60,000 bases of DNA from Adiantum capillus-veneris (GCA_014529385.2 CM043970.1:68534567-68594566), one strand, 5' to 3'; shown: positions 31,568 to 42,699, counted from the stretch's first letter. Notes: generated by a model not told the origin, from the sequence alone. Translations and numbers: made by a program.

Positions 31568-32879
31568 CTAATCAGACGTCTCATCGTGTCCAAGCGGCGT
31601 ATCTGTCGGATTCTGCAAAAAAAGACAATAAGACAGTTTTCAGTAAATATAAACATATAACGACATTTATAAAACAATACAAAAAATAAAAAAGAGTAAA
31701 CCCTAATACTAACCATGCCGCCGCGAGAACTGAGAATGTCCATCAGGGCGTTTAAGCCCTTCCTGCCTGCGTACTCGCGCTCGTACGGTGTGGGATCACG
31801 TCCTGTCATCGACCACTGTCAAAACATACAAAGATTTCATTATGTTAGAACTAAAAAACTCATAAACCCTAAACTATCGAACATGCATAAAGAGCAATGT
31901 GAAAAGACTTACAAAATCGGCCTCAAATGATGCCCATCCACCGCTCCCCAAGTGGTGCGAGCTCCCTGCCTCTACTCGCGCTCTGGCTGCATCCTTTTGT
32001 TGCTTCCACTTGTCGGGATTCTCGCGCGCTGCTTTCTTCGCATTCTTCCAATCTTCTTTGGCCAGCCAATCTGGCCTATTCCACCCATTCTTGATTGCTT
32101 TTTGCACTTCGAAACGCTTGTGTTTGCAGTATTCGCGCATTCGAATCTTCATCAGGTCTTCATTGAAGCGCTGATCCCGTGTTGGAACGGGAAACTCATC
32201 ATGAAGTATGCTGATGACTCTGTTTTTTAAATCACTTGGTACTTCACTCCATTTGTTTAGTATATAGTGTCTAAACAGCTTAGAGCAAAGACCACGCATG
32301 CGCGAGATCACCTTCTTGCCGTCATCATCCATGATGATGCCGCCGCTAATGTCGACGGAGTAAGGCAAGCCCTCTGGCCGGTGACGCGTGAACCTGGGTG
32401 TCCCGGCAGGGGTCTCTAGCGGCGTGTCGATGGGGGTACGGACGTCAGGTGTCTCCACCGGCGTCTAGGCGCCAAAGCGAGGAGTGTCGAGTGGGGTGGC
32501 TCCCGGCAGTAGGTAGAGGTGTGTAGCTTCTAGGAATAGTCAGCCGTGCAAAACCTGGCGTAGATGGCGATGCTGTGGCTGGTGTGGGGGCGGGCAAAGA
32601 AGGGGAGGGTAAAGAGCCTCGTCGAACACGAGGCGGTGTGGAGGCATCGGTGGCGGAATCCCCACAACAACCGCCACCGCCACCACTAGAGCGCCGGTGT
32701 CTAGACGAGTGTGACGCTTGTCTCGTCGACGCCGAAGCTTCGGAGCGCGCCGAATGCTCCGAAAGAGAGGGAGATGCGGATGGTGTAGGAACGCGCGATG
32801 ATGCGCCAGAGCGATGACGCTCCACGTACCACTGTCTCTGCTGCGGTGACAAAGAAGAAAGAAACTCCTCATCATCCAT
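31568..32879 (-). pseudogene. Second CACTA gene (plant transposase_24-like), exon structure visible
   Basis: The minus frame starts MDDEEFLSSLSPQQRQWYVE (ATG 32879, just after an acceptor-like TGCAG). A Ser/Pro/Thr-rich region follows. The frame then changes near 32450-32560; in the new frame, TP-repeat sequence (TPRF, stop, TPVETP, DTPLETP) leads to GLPYSVDISGGIIMDDDGKK, VPSDLKNRVISILHDEFPVP and NPDKWKQQKDAARARVEAGS. Two clean GT-AG introns follow: 31913/31815 (GATTTT-GTAAGT, TTTGACAG-TGG) and 31714/31612 (GGCATG-GTTAGT, TTTTTTGCAG-AAT), giving TGRDPTPYEREYAGRK and a final NPTDTPLGHDETSD. The frame change and a TAG at about 32467 suggest inactivation unless further splicing bypasses them. 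Confidence 0.7.
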
Positions 32880-33151
32880 ACCTGCATTAAACACACGAAT
32901 ATTTAAACTTAATATTGAATGAATAGAGTAGACAATGACGCAAAGACCATTAAATACAATGACGTAATGACGCATATAAATACAATGACGCAATGAATCG
33001 AGTGATAAAAGAGGCAAGTCGAAAACTCAGAATTTTCAATCAAAAGATGTGAGCGCGAGTAGAAAAGAGCGTTATACACCATGGAAGCTACTTAGAGAGC
33101 CAGAGCTTTTACAGCACGGAGAAAAATTGTTCAAATACAATATTTGTGGCT

Positions 33152-35286
33152 TTAAGAGATCTCTCTCTCATCCTCGCATAACTCAGCATAACTTCCTATA
33201 TCTATATAGAGCTCTCCGTTTAAACACATATCCTCTGTTTCATTTTGTAGCTCCTCTGCATGCACCCCATATAGAGTAGTAGCATCTTGATGCTCGTCTG
33301 GCACCACCGCAGCGGCTTCTGATTGAGCATCTTCTCTGATCTCCTCCATTGATGTCGTTGTGATTGGTACATGGTAGCCTTCATACGTCCTTGCACTACG
33401 AGGGGCTACCTCTATGACGTACCACCAGTTTGATGTAGACTTTGTAGGATGAAATACTACCTGCCAGAGCCACATAACTTACATGAGAGCTTTCAAGCAC
33501 ATAACTTGTAAAAGGGGGATGTTAACTATTTATATACTTACTTGTTCACAATGCTCGGGTAGTACGAAAGTGTCTCTTAGGTCAGTCCATTTCTTAGTAG
33601 AATCCACCTCAAGAAAACCAGACTCTCCTCTACGCACAGTAGCGTTTCGACCCTCCATGATTATCTTGAACCATTGCACGTCGAACAAGTCGACAAAAAA
33701 TCCTCTATAATCGATCCTCAAAATCTCTTGCAGCGTGCCGAAGTAAGTGAGTTCCGCCACCACGGGATCTGCATCAGAGGAACGTCGTCGACTAGACTGT
33801 TCAAATTTTGCCATGATTCCACAATCTTGAGTAAAACGCTTTTTGTCGATTCGTTCCACCCTAAAATGTCGACCTTTACACCATGCTGCTGTGTATGACT
33901 TATACTACAACGAACAAAGATTATGAGTGGCCGTTCAAACGTTTATAAATAAAGTCACTTGCTAGTCGTACATTGCAAACTTACCTTGGTCGCGCAACCC
34001 CGAGAGTACTCCCACTCTTCTTCAGTCACTTCGTCACCGCATTGTTGTGCGCATAGTGGACGAAGATACACATCCATATTCCCCACTTTATATCGCCCTG
34101 GCACAATCAAGCTTAGCCATAGGTGCCCCTTCTTCGTAGTCAACCATGGGGGAATGTTGTAGTTGACGATGACAACGGGCCATACACTGTAAGATGTTGA
34201 TCTTTGACCAAATGGATTTACGCCATCCATAGCTAGGCCTAAGCGCAAATTTCGAGCTTCCCTGGCAAAATCCGACCATGTTCCATCTATATGTTTCCAG
34301 GCTGCGCAATCTGCAGGAATTCGTAGCACACCATCTGAAGATTTATTCTCCTCATGCCATGATGTTAGGGCGGCCATGGACTTACATTCGAAGAAATGCT
34401 TGATGCGAGGAAGCAAAGGAAAATGTCGCAAAACCTTTTGTGGAATTTTTGTCCCGTGGAGATCTACTCGATATCTTTCGGAATCACATTTTGGACACTT
34501 CTCCATGTCTGTGTATTCCCCTCTGAAAAGAATGCAGTCATTAGGACAAGCGTGGATAGAATTGTAATCCATCCCCAAGTTTCGCAAAATCTTTCTTGCT
34601 TCATCTCGGGAATCTGGCATCACATTGTCAGCTGGTAGAATGTGCTCTTTCAGCAATCTACACAACATAAAAATATGATACAGTCGTGTAAAAATCTATC
34701 AGATCATTATACATTTAGAGTTCTATTAAAGTAAACTAATTGTAATAGATCACATGAAAAGCGCTGTGACGCTAGTGTCACTCCATCCAAACTTTGCCTG
34801 CATGTTGAGAAGAACCAGGAGTGCTTTCAATCTAGACATACGTGCTCCATTATACAATGACGTATCGGCTTCACTTTTCATATCATCATAGATAAGCCTT
34901 TCTGAATCCATGATCGTCTCGATCATTTCATCAATCTCGGGCTCAAACATTGCCTCGTTGGGAATGTGCTCTGCATGATCATCCCCCGAGATGTCAGAGG
35001 GTACATCTTGTGGCCTCACATATGCTGCTTGACCAAAGCGCCTGCGAATACGTCTATTGGGTTGCAAGATTGCTGCTTGTTGGCCAGCGTCAGAGTCCGA
35101 CGAGTTATAATTGGCAACAACTCGATCTATAATAGATGGATCGAACTCGCCAAATTCGCGAACGTGCTGCAAAGAAACACGTCTTGTCCGTCGCACAGCA
35201 TGCTTGCATTGATTACAAGGACATAAGACCCTCGTTGAGAGATAGGTGTTTCGGTTGGACGGTCCCACATCCTCGTCGCTACTCAT
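33152..35286 (-). CDS. CACTA tnp2-type transposase, four exons, catalytic middle deleted
   Basis: Proposed exons on minus: 35286-34754, 34657-33985, 33904-33542, 33460-33152. All introns are GT-AG and all joins keep frame, giving about 625 residues. Domains in order: an N-terminal CPCNQCKH (transposon-associated domain, about residues 20-60); LKALLVLL...GWSDTSVTALFILLKEHILP across intron 1; tnp2 start with CPNDCILFRGEY, EKCPKCDSERY, LRLGLAMDGVNPFG and VWPVVIVNYNIPPWL; then, after intron 2, TYFGTLQEILRIDYRGFFVD and LFDVQWF (DUF4216), and EQVVFHPTKSTSNWWYVIEV. The second half of tnp2 and DUF4218 are missing, so the protein is shorter than usual and should lack catalysis. It could still bind ends or partners. 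Confidence 0.85.
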
Positions 35287-35660
35287 AATGAGGATAAAAA
35301 ACTTATAACCTGGACAAAAAATTTAATATTCTATTGGCATTCTTCGTCTTATCTCTCTCTCTCTCTCTCTTTACCTCACATTCTCTAGTCATGTCCAATC
35401 CCCGCACACCTCGGTCTAGAGGTGCACGGAGATCAGAACCACCGGGTTATAATCTCGTCTTTATTGGTCAATACCTATATTTGTGGGTACAAGAAATCTA
35501 CACACCCACGTCTACATGATACTGCATGTAGTGGACAAAATCCCTTTGCCTCTTCTCTAGCTGTAGCACTTCACTTCATCTTAACATCTTTTCACAGTAG
35601 ATCTTTTCACTGTTCGTCTAACTCTAAACCCTAAACCGTAAGTAATTCTTGCGTGGACTC

Positions 35661-36050
35661 GATCTAACGTAAATAAGCGTAAATCTAAATAAACGTAAAT
35701 CTAACTAAAAATAAAGCTAAATCTAATTTAACGTAAGTCTAATGACTAGAGGTTGTTTAGATGGTCATTGTGTCGGGGATGTAGTGACTCTTGTCGCCCT
35801 GAAGATCCACCTTCTTCCCTATCTTCTGAAGACATTTCACCAGTACTTTTGGATCGACGGAGCCCACCATGAGTGAAGGCAGCAATACCCTATATTCCAT
35901 TGAGGGCTTTCTTCACCCGCTTCATGCAGGCATCGCAGTCTATGGAGACCCGCATCTAATCTAATATAACGTAAATCTAAATCTAGCTTAAATAAACGTA
36001 AATCTAGTTAAAAATAAACCTAAATCTAATTTAATGTAAGTCTACATATA
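35661..36050 (+). repeat. Direct repeats flanking the HMA fragment
   Basis: About 85 bases rich in AACGTAAATCTAAATAAACG and ending TCTAATTTAAYGTAAGTCTA occur at 35661-35746 and again at 35958-36050, one on each side of the HMA fragment. Confidence 0.75.
35759..35956 (-). pseudogene. Captured heavy-metal-associated (HMA) domain fragment
   Basis: The minus frame from 35955 reads MRVSIDCDACMKRVKKALNG, I, stop, GIAA: the metal-binding C-x2-C (CDAC) and first helix of an HMA domain as in plant HIPP/HPP proteins. In another frame the second half follows: VGSVDPKVLVKCLQKIGKKV, DLQGDKSHYIP. Together these cover most of the domain, with one stop and an indel where the middle strands should be. An acceptor-like TTAG precedes the fragment. 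It lies between two direct repeats inside the CACTA element, so it is a captured host-gene piece. Confidence 0.75.
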
Positions 36051-36534
36051 ACCTAATCTTTAACGTCTTTTAAGATAGAACTTTCCTACGATGTTATAAC
36101 TCTCTTCTTCCTGTGTGTGTGCGCGTGTGTGGATGTGTGTGCCAATAAAAAGAGATAAATGGTATAACCTTTCTATCACCCATGCCAAGTATGATAGATT
36201 GATTATGCCATTTCCCTCTTGAATAATAGGTCTTCAGTTCAACTCCTCGTCGGCTAGATCTTTAGGTCTTTTAATTTTAATTAGTTTCCTACGACGCTCC
36301 CTTAGTTTCTCTTTCTTTCTCTCTCAATGTGTGTGCGTTTTTTTGGATCGTATGCATGTTTTCTTTCTCTTTTCCTCTTTCAATGTGTGCGTTTTTTGTT
36401 TATGCATGTTCTCTCTCTCTTTTCCTCTCTCAATGCGTGCGTTTTTTGTTTATGCATGCTCTCTCTCTTTTTTTCTCTCTCAATGTGTGTGTGCATTCTT
36501 TGTTTATGTATGTGTGTGCGTTTTTGTTTTTGTT

Positions 36535-36540
<6 letters not shown>

Positions 36541-36565
<25 letters not shown>
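36541..36565 (+). repeat. (CT)n microsatellite
   Basis: Pure CT tract in the CACTA element's noncoding right part, followed by GT and GA tracts. The long Cys/Ser/Leu frames at 36327-36812 are artefacts of this low complexity. Confidence 0.9.
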
Positions 36566-36684
36566 AAAAACACTATGTGTGTGTGTATGTGTGTGTGTGA
36601 GAGAGAGAGAGAGGGAGAGAGAAAGAGGGGAAGGGAACATGAGAATGAGGAGAGGGAAGGAGCATACCTGGCTCTCCTTCCTCT

Positions 36685-36688
<4 letters not shown>

Positions 36689-36720
<32 letters not shown>

Positions 36721-36750
36721 AGAAGAAAAGAGAGAGAGAGAGAGAGAGAG
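36689..36750 (+). repeat. (GT)n then (GA)n compound microsatellite
   Basis: GT run 36689-36719, a short AGAAGAAAA spacer, then a GA run to 36750. Confidence 0.9.
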
Positions 36751-36848
36751 TGAGGGAGAGCGTTACCTGCTCTTTGCTTGAGGGCGCCGAAAAACTCAGA
36801 TCTGAGATCTGAGTTTTTGGGCGCGCTCGGTTATTTTTTTTACCCCAG

Positions 36849-36990
36849 CTGGCGTCGCTATGAGCGTCGCTATGAGCATCGCTATAAGCGTCGCTATAAG
36901 CGTCGCAAATTTACAAATAAATTTGCGACGCTCATAGCGACGCCGGGAAATTTTTTTTTGAGCGTCGCTCTGTGAGCGTCGCTAATATGA
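36849..36990 (-). repeat. Right subterminal repeat array of the CACTA element
   Basis: Nine copies of CGTCGC or GCGACG, including a perfect 13-bp-stem hairpin: GCGTCGCAAATTT (36900-36912) and AAATTTGCGACGC (36919-36931) with a 6-base loop. Confidence 0.85.
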
Positions 36991-37129
36991 AGAACCTTTT
37001 GTAGTGTTTGTGGCTTCTTTTAAGTCGGTCACCTCCATGAACACTGAGTCTCTACTCCATTCATGCCATTGTCATGAAAATGTTAAGATTTGGTTTTTAT
37101 CCTTGGGGAGCCATCCGGTTGTATGGGAA

Positions 37130-37330
37130 GCTGGTTAGGGTGTATGGGCACCCACAAAAAAGATGTGTATGAGCACCCACAAAAGAGGTGTATGAGCACT
37201 CACAAAAAGAGGTATATGAGCACCCAAACTTATGATTTTGAAATAAGAAAAAGGTGTTTGGGCACTTGAGGTGTATTGACACTTGAACTTGATGTTCGAA
37301 GTAAGGAAAGGGTGTATAGGCACCCATGTA
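37130..37330 (+). repeat. Minisatellite GGTGTATGAGCACCCACAAAA
   Basis: Four close copies of a roughly 28-base unit (37137-37230), then two looser ones containing GGTGTTTGGGCAC and GGTGTATAGGCACCC. Confidence 0.75.
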
Positions 37331-38560
37331 TAGATGACCTTGAGCCAGGTGAAGTGCTAGTCAGTGTTGATATGAAAGTACTTGGTCCTAAGTCTAAAGA
37401 TGCTTGTTTGATAAAAGATCTTTGTAATGCTAATTTTTCAAAGGTTTATTTTAACAAACATTGCTATGAAAATAAGAAACAAATCATTGTTTTAATTGTT
37501 AAAAGAATGTGATAATAATTAGAAAACTAAGATATATGTATGTGAGTGTGGGGTGGAAAGTGGGGATCAACTAAGTTTGTTGATCATGGAAGCATGGACT
37601 TGATTAGCTAGATAGCTATCTTTTCCCACCACAATAAACGTTTAGCAAGATCCCCCATTGGAAGAGGAGTCCTACAATGGCTGTGTCCTCACCTAAGTAG
37701 AGGGAAAAGCGTTGAAAGAAGAATCCTTAGCCCTATGTGAAGGATTTAGGATCAAAGAAAGTTTTAGATTTTTTGTATCATTTCCGCTCGCAAGACAACA
37801 CTAGGTCTACTTCTAGGGCTATAGGTTCAAGACATTTCCAATGGCAAGGACATATTCTTTGGGTCTTTCATTCTTAGAGACTTTGTGTTCATTAGGCCTA
37901 GCGACCTGTCAAGGACCCCATCTTGACCTTAGACTAAAAGCGTTGAGGACCTCACATTTGATATCAAAGAATGGTTAATGAGAATCCTGCACCTAGAAAA
38001 GTTTTAAGTATAAGAATGACACTAGTTTTTTTTATTGTGCACTTGTGATTTTTTTACAAGGGGGTAGAGAGAGTGAACAAAGGGGAGAGATTTTCCCCAT
38101 CTTTACAGGAAGATTTTCATGAAGCCTTTCACAAAATTCATGGTTTCAATATAAGATTCATGAGGGTATTCCTATCTCAATGCTGTCCAATACAAAAATG
38201 TATGATGAAATGTTTAGACAAGAGATTTTCTTCTCCCACTTGGAGGAGAATTTTCTTCATTGATGCGGGAGAGTTAGAAGGTCTTGCACAAATTTTGAAG
38301 AAAAAGAGATTCAAGTGGGCCAAAGCACTTCAAGTTATTGAAGTCTACTTCTTGATTGGAACAACAAATATAGATGAAATCACTATAGTAGATGGTGTTT
38401 AAGTATCACAAAATCAAAGGGTGTTTGATCAAGTGTCTAAAGTAATCTATCAAGGTAGGATTAGAAACTTGGTTGTAGGACCTAGTTTTAGAGGGCCAAA
38501 AGATGTTGTATATTCTGATCTTATATATGATCCACCCAAGTTTGCAAGAATCTAGTGATA
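37331..38560 (+). other. Unrecognised open frames, possible element relic
   Basis: 37276-37512 encodes EPGEVLVSVDMKVLGPKSKD; 38073-38402 encodes LQEDFHEAFHKIHGFNIRFM and LKKKRFKWAKALQVIEVYFL; and the same frame resumes after a stop (RVFDQVSKVIYQGRIRNLVV). The composition is protein-like, and the last two pieces may be one broken gene. No family recognised. Confidence 0.3.
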
Positions 38561-39200
38561 GCCGTTTTTCGGCTCTCCGTAATTGCCATAGTAAGCTACC
38601 TCACCCTACCAAATTCACCCAAACGCTATGGCTATCCCTACCATTTCACTGTACATAGGCGTGTGTGAGTTAGGGGGCTTTTCCCATATCTTCTTAAAAA
38701 CCCTCAGCTAGCTAGTCACTGGGCTAGTTGAGCCAAAAAAAAAAAAGTATATTATGGCCTCTTTATGTGTAAATATTTCATTGTTTATATGGTCTAAATG
38801 TAGGGATTTTTTATAATTATTTTGGTATTTTATTAATATATTTCTACTTAGGTGTGTGTTTTATTAAACCTATGTACACCTTCTTTCATCCTCTTACACC
38901 ATAATTACATTTTTTGCCAATATGTACATACTCTAACCTCATATTTTTCCTTTATACAAATCACTCCCACATTTTCACCCTCACCCTCGTGAAAACAAAA
39001 AATTGATTTCTACTCATTGGTTACGTTTATTATATTATTTACTTGCATACCTTTTCCTCTTTCACCCAAAATAATTCAAGGAGGGACCATATCATATGAT
39101 TCCAATATCTTTCCATATCCATAACTCCTCCATATTTTTATTATTATTTTTACTCATTATTCTAACACCATGTGCTCATTGAGCTAAAGTCCATGAATAG
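38561..39200. other. AT-rich unassigned DNA with a poly(A) run
   Basis: A poly(A) run of 12 lies at about 38735. No gene seen; the left boundary of LTR copy F2 may lie in here. Confidence 0.3.
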
Positions 39201-40848
39201 TCCATACACTAGTCCCACCATGTATATATTTCTTTATTCACCAATAATCCTCCTCCATGCATGGGTCAAGGGCAACTTGGATGCTTTGTATTATAATATG
39301 ACAAAGGAGGGGCTCACTCTTGGATGCATTGTACAAATTCAACAAAGGAGGGGGCCACTAAAAGACTTTTGCAGGCATAAAAACAGGCTTTTTGGTGAGA
39401 ATTTTGGCACCTATCTCCACACCGAATTTGGAGCGGTGGTCAAAAGAGAAAATGTAGCCCACGCTCTGAATAATCAGCGCAAATTGTTTCATTATTTTTG
39501 GAGCTACTAGCGGTGAGCTAGGATTTTTTAAGTGGACCCCAGTCTGCCCACTTTTCTCACAAGTAGCCCTTAGTCTTCTCTCACCCTTCCACACACCTAC
39601 TCACTCTTACACATCCCTCCCTCTCCTTCCCTCACTCAAACCTGCAGTTTCCATGGCTTCTCCCACCCTCTTCACCATTACCCTTCTCTCTCATCCCTAT
39701 AGTTCTTTTATGAACCTCTACATTCATACACCCTCTCCATGTCTCTCTCTATTGCTTCTATGTTACAATTTCATTTACCTCTCCTAAAAATATCTAAAAT
39801 TCAGCATCTTACTCATGCTAACTTCTGCAAATTGAGGATTTTTAATCAACAAATCCTCTTTTCATCGTGGTGGTCAACCGTGGCGGCGGCGTAAAGAAGC
39901 GAAGAAGAAGAAGAAGACCAGCGGTCATTTTTTCCACAATTTACACAAGGGTGAGTTCAAGCTTCTTCAAAGCTTCACCATCTCAATGATTCTCTTTTAA
40001 TTCACACCTCTTCCTTCATCAAATCAACTCATCCTACCCATTGTAAATGTATCACTAACAATTCTAGTGATTATTACCACTAACAACTAGCTTCTCTTGT
40101 AAAAATGCACCCACACTATCAACATATGGAGTAGGCAACCGCACAAGTAAACCAAATTCACTGACTCCCATGGAAGTTTCTCTCCTTTCACCACATCAAT
40201 AATTCTCTTACTTGAGCCCACATCCATGTGACTCAAGAGAAAAGAGAGACCCCATTCTCATTTGAAATTCATAAAAATTCATAATCCTTGATCTTTCCTA
40301 ATAAAATTGATTAGGCTTAATCTTAATCAAGGCTTCTAAAACCTATAAATAGAACCCATTCCTCCTTGTAAAAGACATCACTATACCATTGCACACTAGA
40401 TTGAGCGTAGCACACGCCAGTTCTATCTTGGTTGTAAAGAGAGAGTAAGCTTCTATACACCATCACTTTGGTGCATAGAAAAGCTTGAGCTAGTTTGAGT
40501 GAGTGCAAGTAGAAGATATTCTTCCTACCATTGTTGTATCTTCCCCAACATCAATGAATTGGTAGTTTTGGGTGCAATTCATGTCCAAAGGCTCATGCTT
40601 CTTCTCCAATTTGGCTTGGCAAACTCATTCAGCTTCATAAGGTGACTTGTTTCATTGAAGGTTGTTGTTTTGTTGCTTGTGATTCATTGGCTATTGTTTG
40701 GCTACCATTGTAAGAGGGTGGATGGTGAGAGGGCTCCCATAACCCTAAGACAATGTGCTAGTGATGCTATAACCAAATCTTGTCACTTGATTCCGCAAGC
40801 TCTAAGTTCCTTTTTGTGCAAAATATAAAGTTGAAGCTAAGTTGTACA

Positions 40849-40898
<50 letters not shown>

Positions 40899-41165
40899 TT
40901 TAGTGTGTGAGAGTGTTCCATTGGTGTTAGGGTTAGTGTAAATTCCTTGCTTGTTTGTGGGTTGCTCTAACGATTCTCCTCTTTTGCGTCCTAGTTCTCT
41001 CTTAAACTAGGTGGTGCCCCTTGTGTAGTTGGGATTTGGCTGTGGGTTTGTTGTTTTGGTTTGTGTTGTGTTTTGCCCCAGCCCCATTGAGCAGCACGGG
41101 AGCCTTGAAGGGTGTCTAGAGGTTGCTCTTCTTGTTGCCCGCCCCGGACCGCCTCACTAGTATAG
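39200..41165 (+). repeat. Long LTR, family F copy F2
   Basis: Colinear with F1: GGAGGGGCTCACTCTTGGA, AGCTAGGATTTTTTAAGTGGACCCC, a TATA box CTATAAATAG (40343), TTGTAAGAGGGTGGATGGTGAG, a CT microsatellite, AACTAGGTGGTGCCCC and TTGTTGCCCGCCCCGGACCGC. Homology ends near 41165. The following 300 bases lack a clear primer site; a gag relic starts at about 41480. The exact start is unknown. Confidence 0.55.
40851..40895 (+). repeat. (CT)n microsatellite in LTR F2
   Basis: Pure CT over about 45 bases, at the position of the CT run in F1. Confidence 0.95.
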
Positions 41166-41479
41166 AGTTGTTGTCACTCTTGTACATAATAGAATCTTCA
41201 TGCATTGTATCAACTTTTATACATATTATGATTTTTATGAGTATACTATAAGTGGGTTGTTTATGTCTTGGAATTTGTTTTCATTTAGTGTGTAAATTTT
41301 TTGAGTATAAGATAAGTTTGAAATCTTAAACAAGGTAGATCCTCATTTAGTAATAAATTTTCATATCCTAGGGTAATACTCGCATGAATAGCCTTTATAC
41401 AATTACACAAGAAAATAAACTATTACTAAAAAAGTCCAACTCCCCATCTTCAAGGGAGAAGGACCCAACCTCGAGCATA

Positions 41480-42195
41480 AGGCTGAAGCATGGCCAAAGG
41501 CTATGAATGAATAATTTCTGGCATCAGAGACTGCTCATGAGAAGCAATCTTTGCTAGGTATATTTTTCCTTAGGTGGAGACGCTAAACTTTAGTGAAAAC
41601 AGCATTATAGAGACAATTCTACTAGTAGCCCATCTTGGAAGAAGATGAAGCAGGTAGGTACCTCCCACTTGCACATCAAGCTATTAAGATGAATGAGTTT
41701 TTTTTGGCCTACTCCAATTAGCGTTTTCACTAGAGGAGTATTATACCAAGTATGTGTCTTACGATGCTATGCTCCCAAGATGACAATGGAGCAATAGATT
41801 GCCCGTTTTTGTCAAGGACTTAACAAACCCTTGAGTACACGTTTTGAAGCTATGAGGCCTACATCAATTCAAGACACGCTTTTCAAATCTAAGCCTCTTG
41901 TAGTTGGATGAATCACCTCTACAAGAAACTTTAGGGAAAGAGCTAGAGAGACTTTTAACCAAGGATATCAACAATGTGGAGTAGCAGCTACAGTGAACTT
42001 GGAGTAGACCTTCCCAAATGTCAGGTGTTATGGATACAATCAAACATGACACTATAGAAATAATTGTCTAGAAGAGAAAAACCCTAAATTTACCACTAGA
42101 GCCACTCCTCAACCTTGGATAGATCAAGGGAATAATAAAAGAGGAGGTAGAAATGGAGGACGTGGCAGAGAAAGAGGAAGAGAGGCAAGAGATTA
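41480..42195 (+). pseudogene. Decayed gag with zinc knuckle and RGG-like tail
   Basis: Pieces on plus: EYYTKYVSYDAMLPR and IARFCQGLNKPLSTRFEAMR, of the kind seen in Retrotrans_gag (F..GL...L...). Near 42010-42060 comes RCYGYNQT, stop, HYRNNCLE, a C-x2-C-less but recognisable CYGYNQxGHY...C knuckle. It is followed by PQPWIDQGNNKRGGRNGGRG and RERGREARD, a basic Gly/Arg tail. Many stops. It probably belongs to the element whose LTR is F2. Confidence 0.5.
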
Positions 42196-42413
42196 AATAG
42201 CCATAGGAGAACCAACTTAAATGAATGAGGGTCATGAAAGAGCTTCTCAAATTGACACAATTAACAACCTTAAAGCCCCACAATAATATAAAGTTATCTA
42301 AATCAATACAAACTGAGAAAGAGAAAAACATAAGTTATTTATATATTGTAGTAGTACATATTATTTTCTTTTTGTGGAATGCTTGAGGAATCTAAAGCTA
42401 AGTTAATGGGTGA

Positions 42414-42690
42414 AAGCATGTTAACGTGTCACGCTTTTTGTGCTAGTTAGCAGTTTCAAGTTAGCACGTTTTAAAAAAGTTGGGCGTCCGGTAAAAAAAT
42501 TTACAATTCGTATCAAAATTTGTCGTAGGTTGTACATTTGGATTCCTTGTTTCAAGATCTTTCTACTCATATATCATATTTCATAGATCTTGGAGATGTA
42601 GCTCATGTTATTTTACTACTTGGCATATGTCAAAATTGTGCTAGTTAGCATTGTCCGGGACACCAAAAAGCATGACAAGTTAACATGCTT
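42414..42690. mobile_element. MITE-like element with about 28-bp terminal inverted repeats
   Basis: The left end is AAGCATGTTAACGTGTCACG, continuing CTTTTTGTG. The right end read inward is AAGCATGTTAACTTGTCATG, continuing CTTTTTGG. About 26 of 28 positions match. Total length is 277 bases and no coding capacity is present. No clear target duplication was found. The inside carries GTGCTAGTTAGCA twice. Confidence 0.65.
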
Positions 42691-42699
42691 ATAGCCTAA

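Larger units (their letters stand above)
30956..37006 (-). mobile_element. CACTA (En/Spm) transposon, 6,051 bp
   Basis: The left terminus is CACTACAAGAGGTTGTG; the right terminus read inward is CACTACAAAAGGTTCTTC. Both are followed by dense subterminal copies of TAGCGACGC or its complement. A 3-bp TTT duplication flanks the element. Inside, on minus, are a tnp2-type gene and a second gene with plant transposase_24-like C-terminal features, plus a captured HMA fragment. The tnp2 gene has lost its catalytic middle, so the element is probably non-autonomous. Confidence 0.92.

Noticed and set aside
36220-36260. T-arm-like TTCAGTTCAACTCCT suggesting a tRNA gene
   Set aside because: No matching acceptor stem, D-arm or anticodon arm upstream on either strand.
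36327-36812. Cys-rich 150-160-codon frames in three registers
   Set aside because: All three plus frames are open because of CT/GT/GA low complexity; lies in the noncoding end of the CACTA element.
38555-38750. Possible SINE ending in poly(A)
   Set aside because: No A/B box promoter motifs and no flanking duplication visible; only a 12-base A run.
1-41165. F1 and F2 as the two LTRs of one 41-kb element
   Set aside because: They are too diverged for a pair around well-preserved younger insertions, and F2 is followed by a gag relic, not by plain flank; kept only as a remote alternative.
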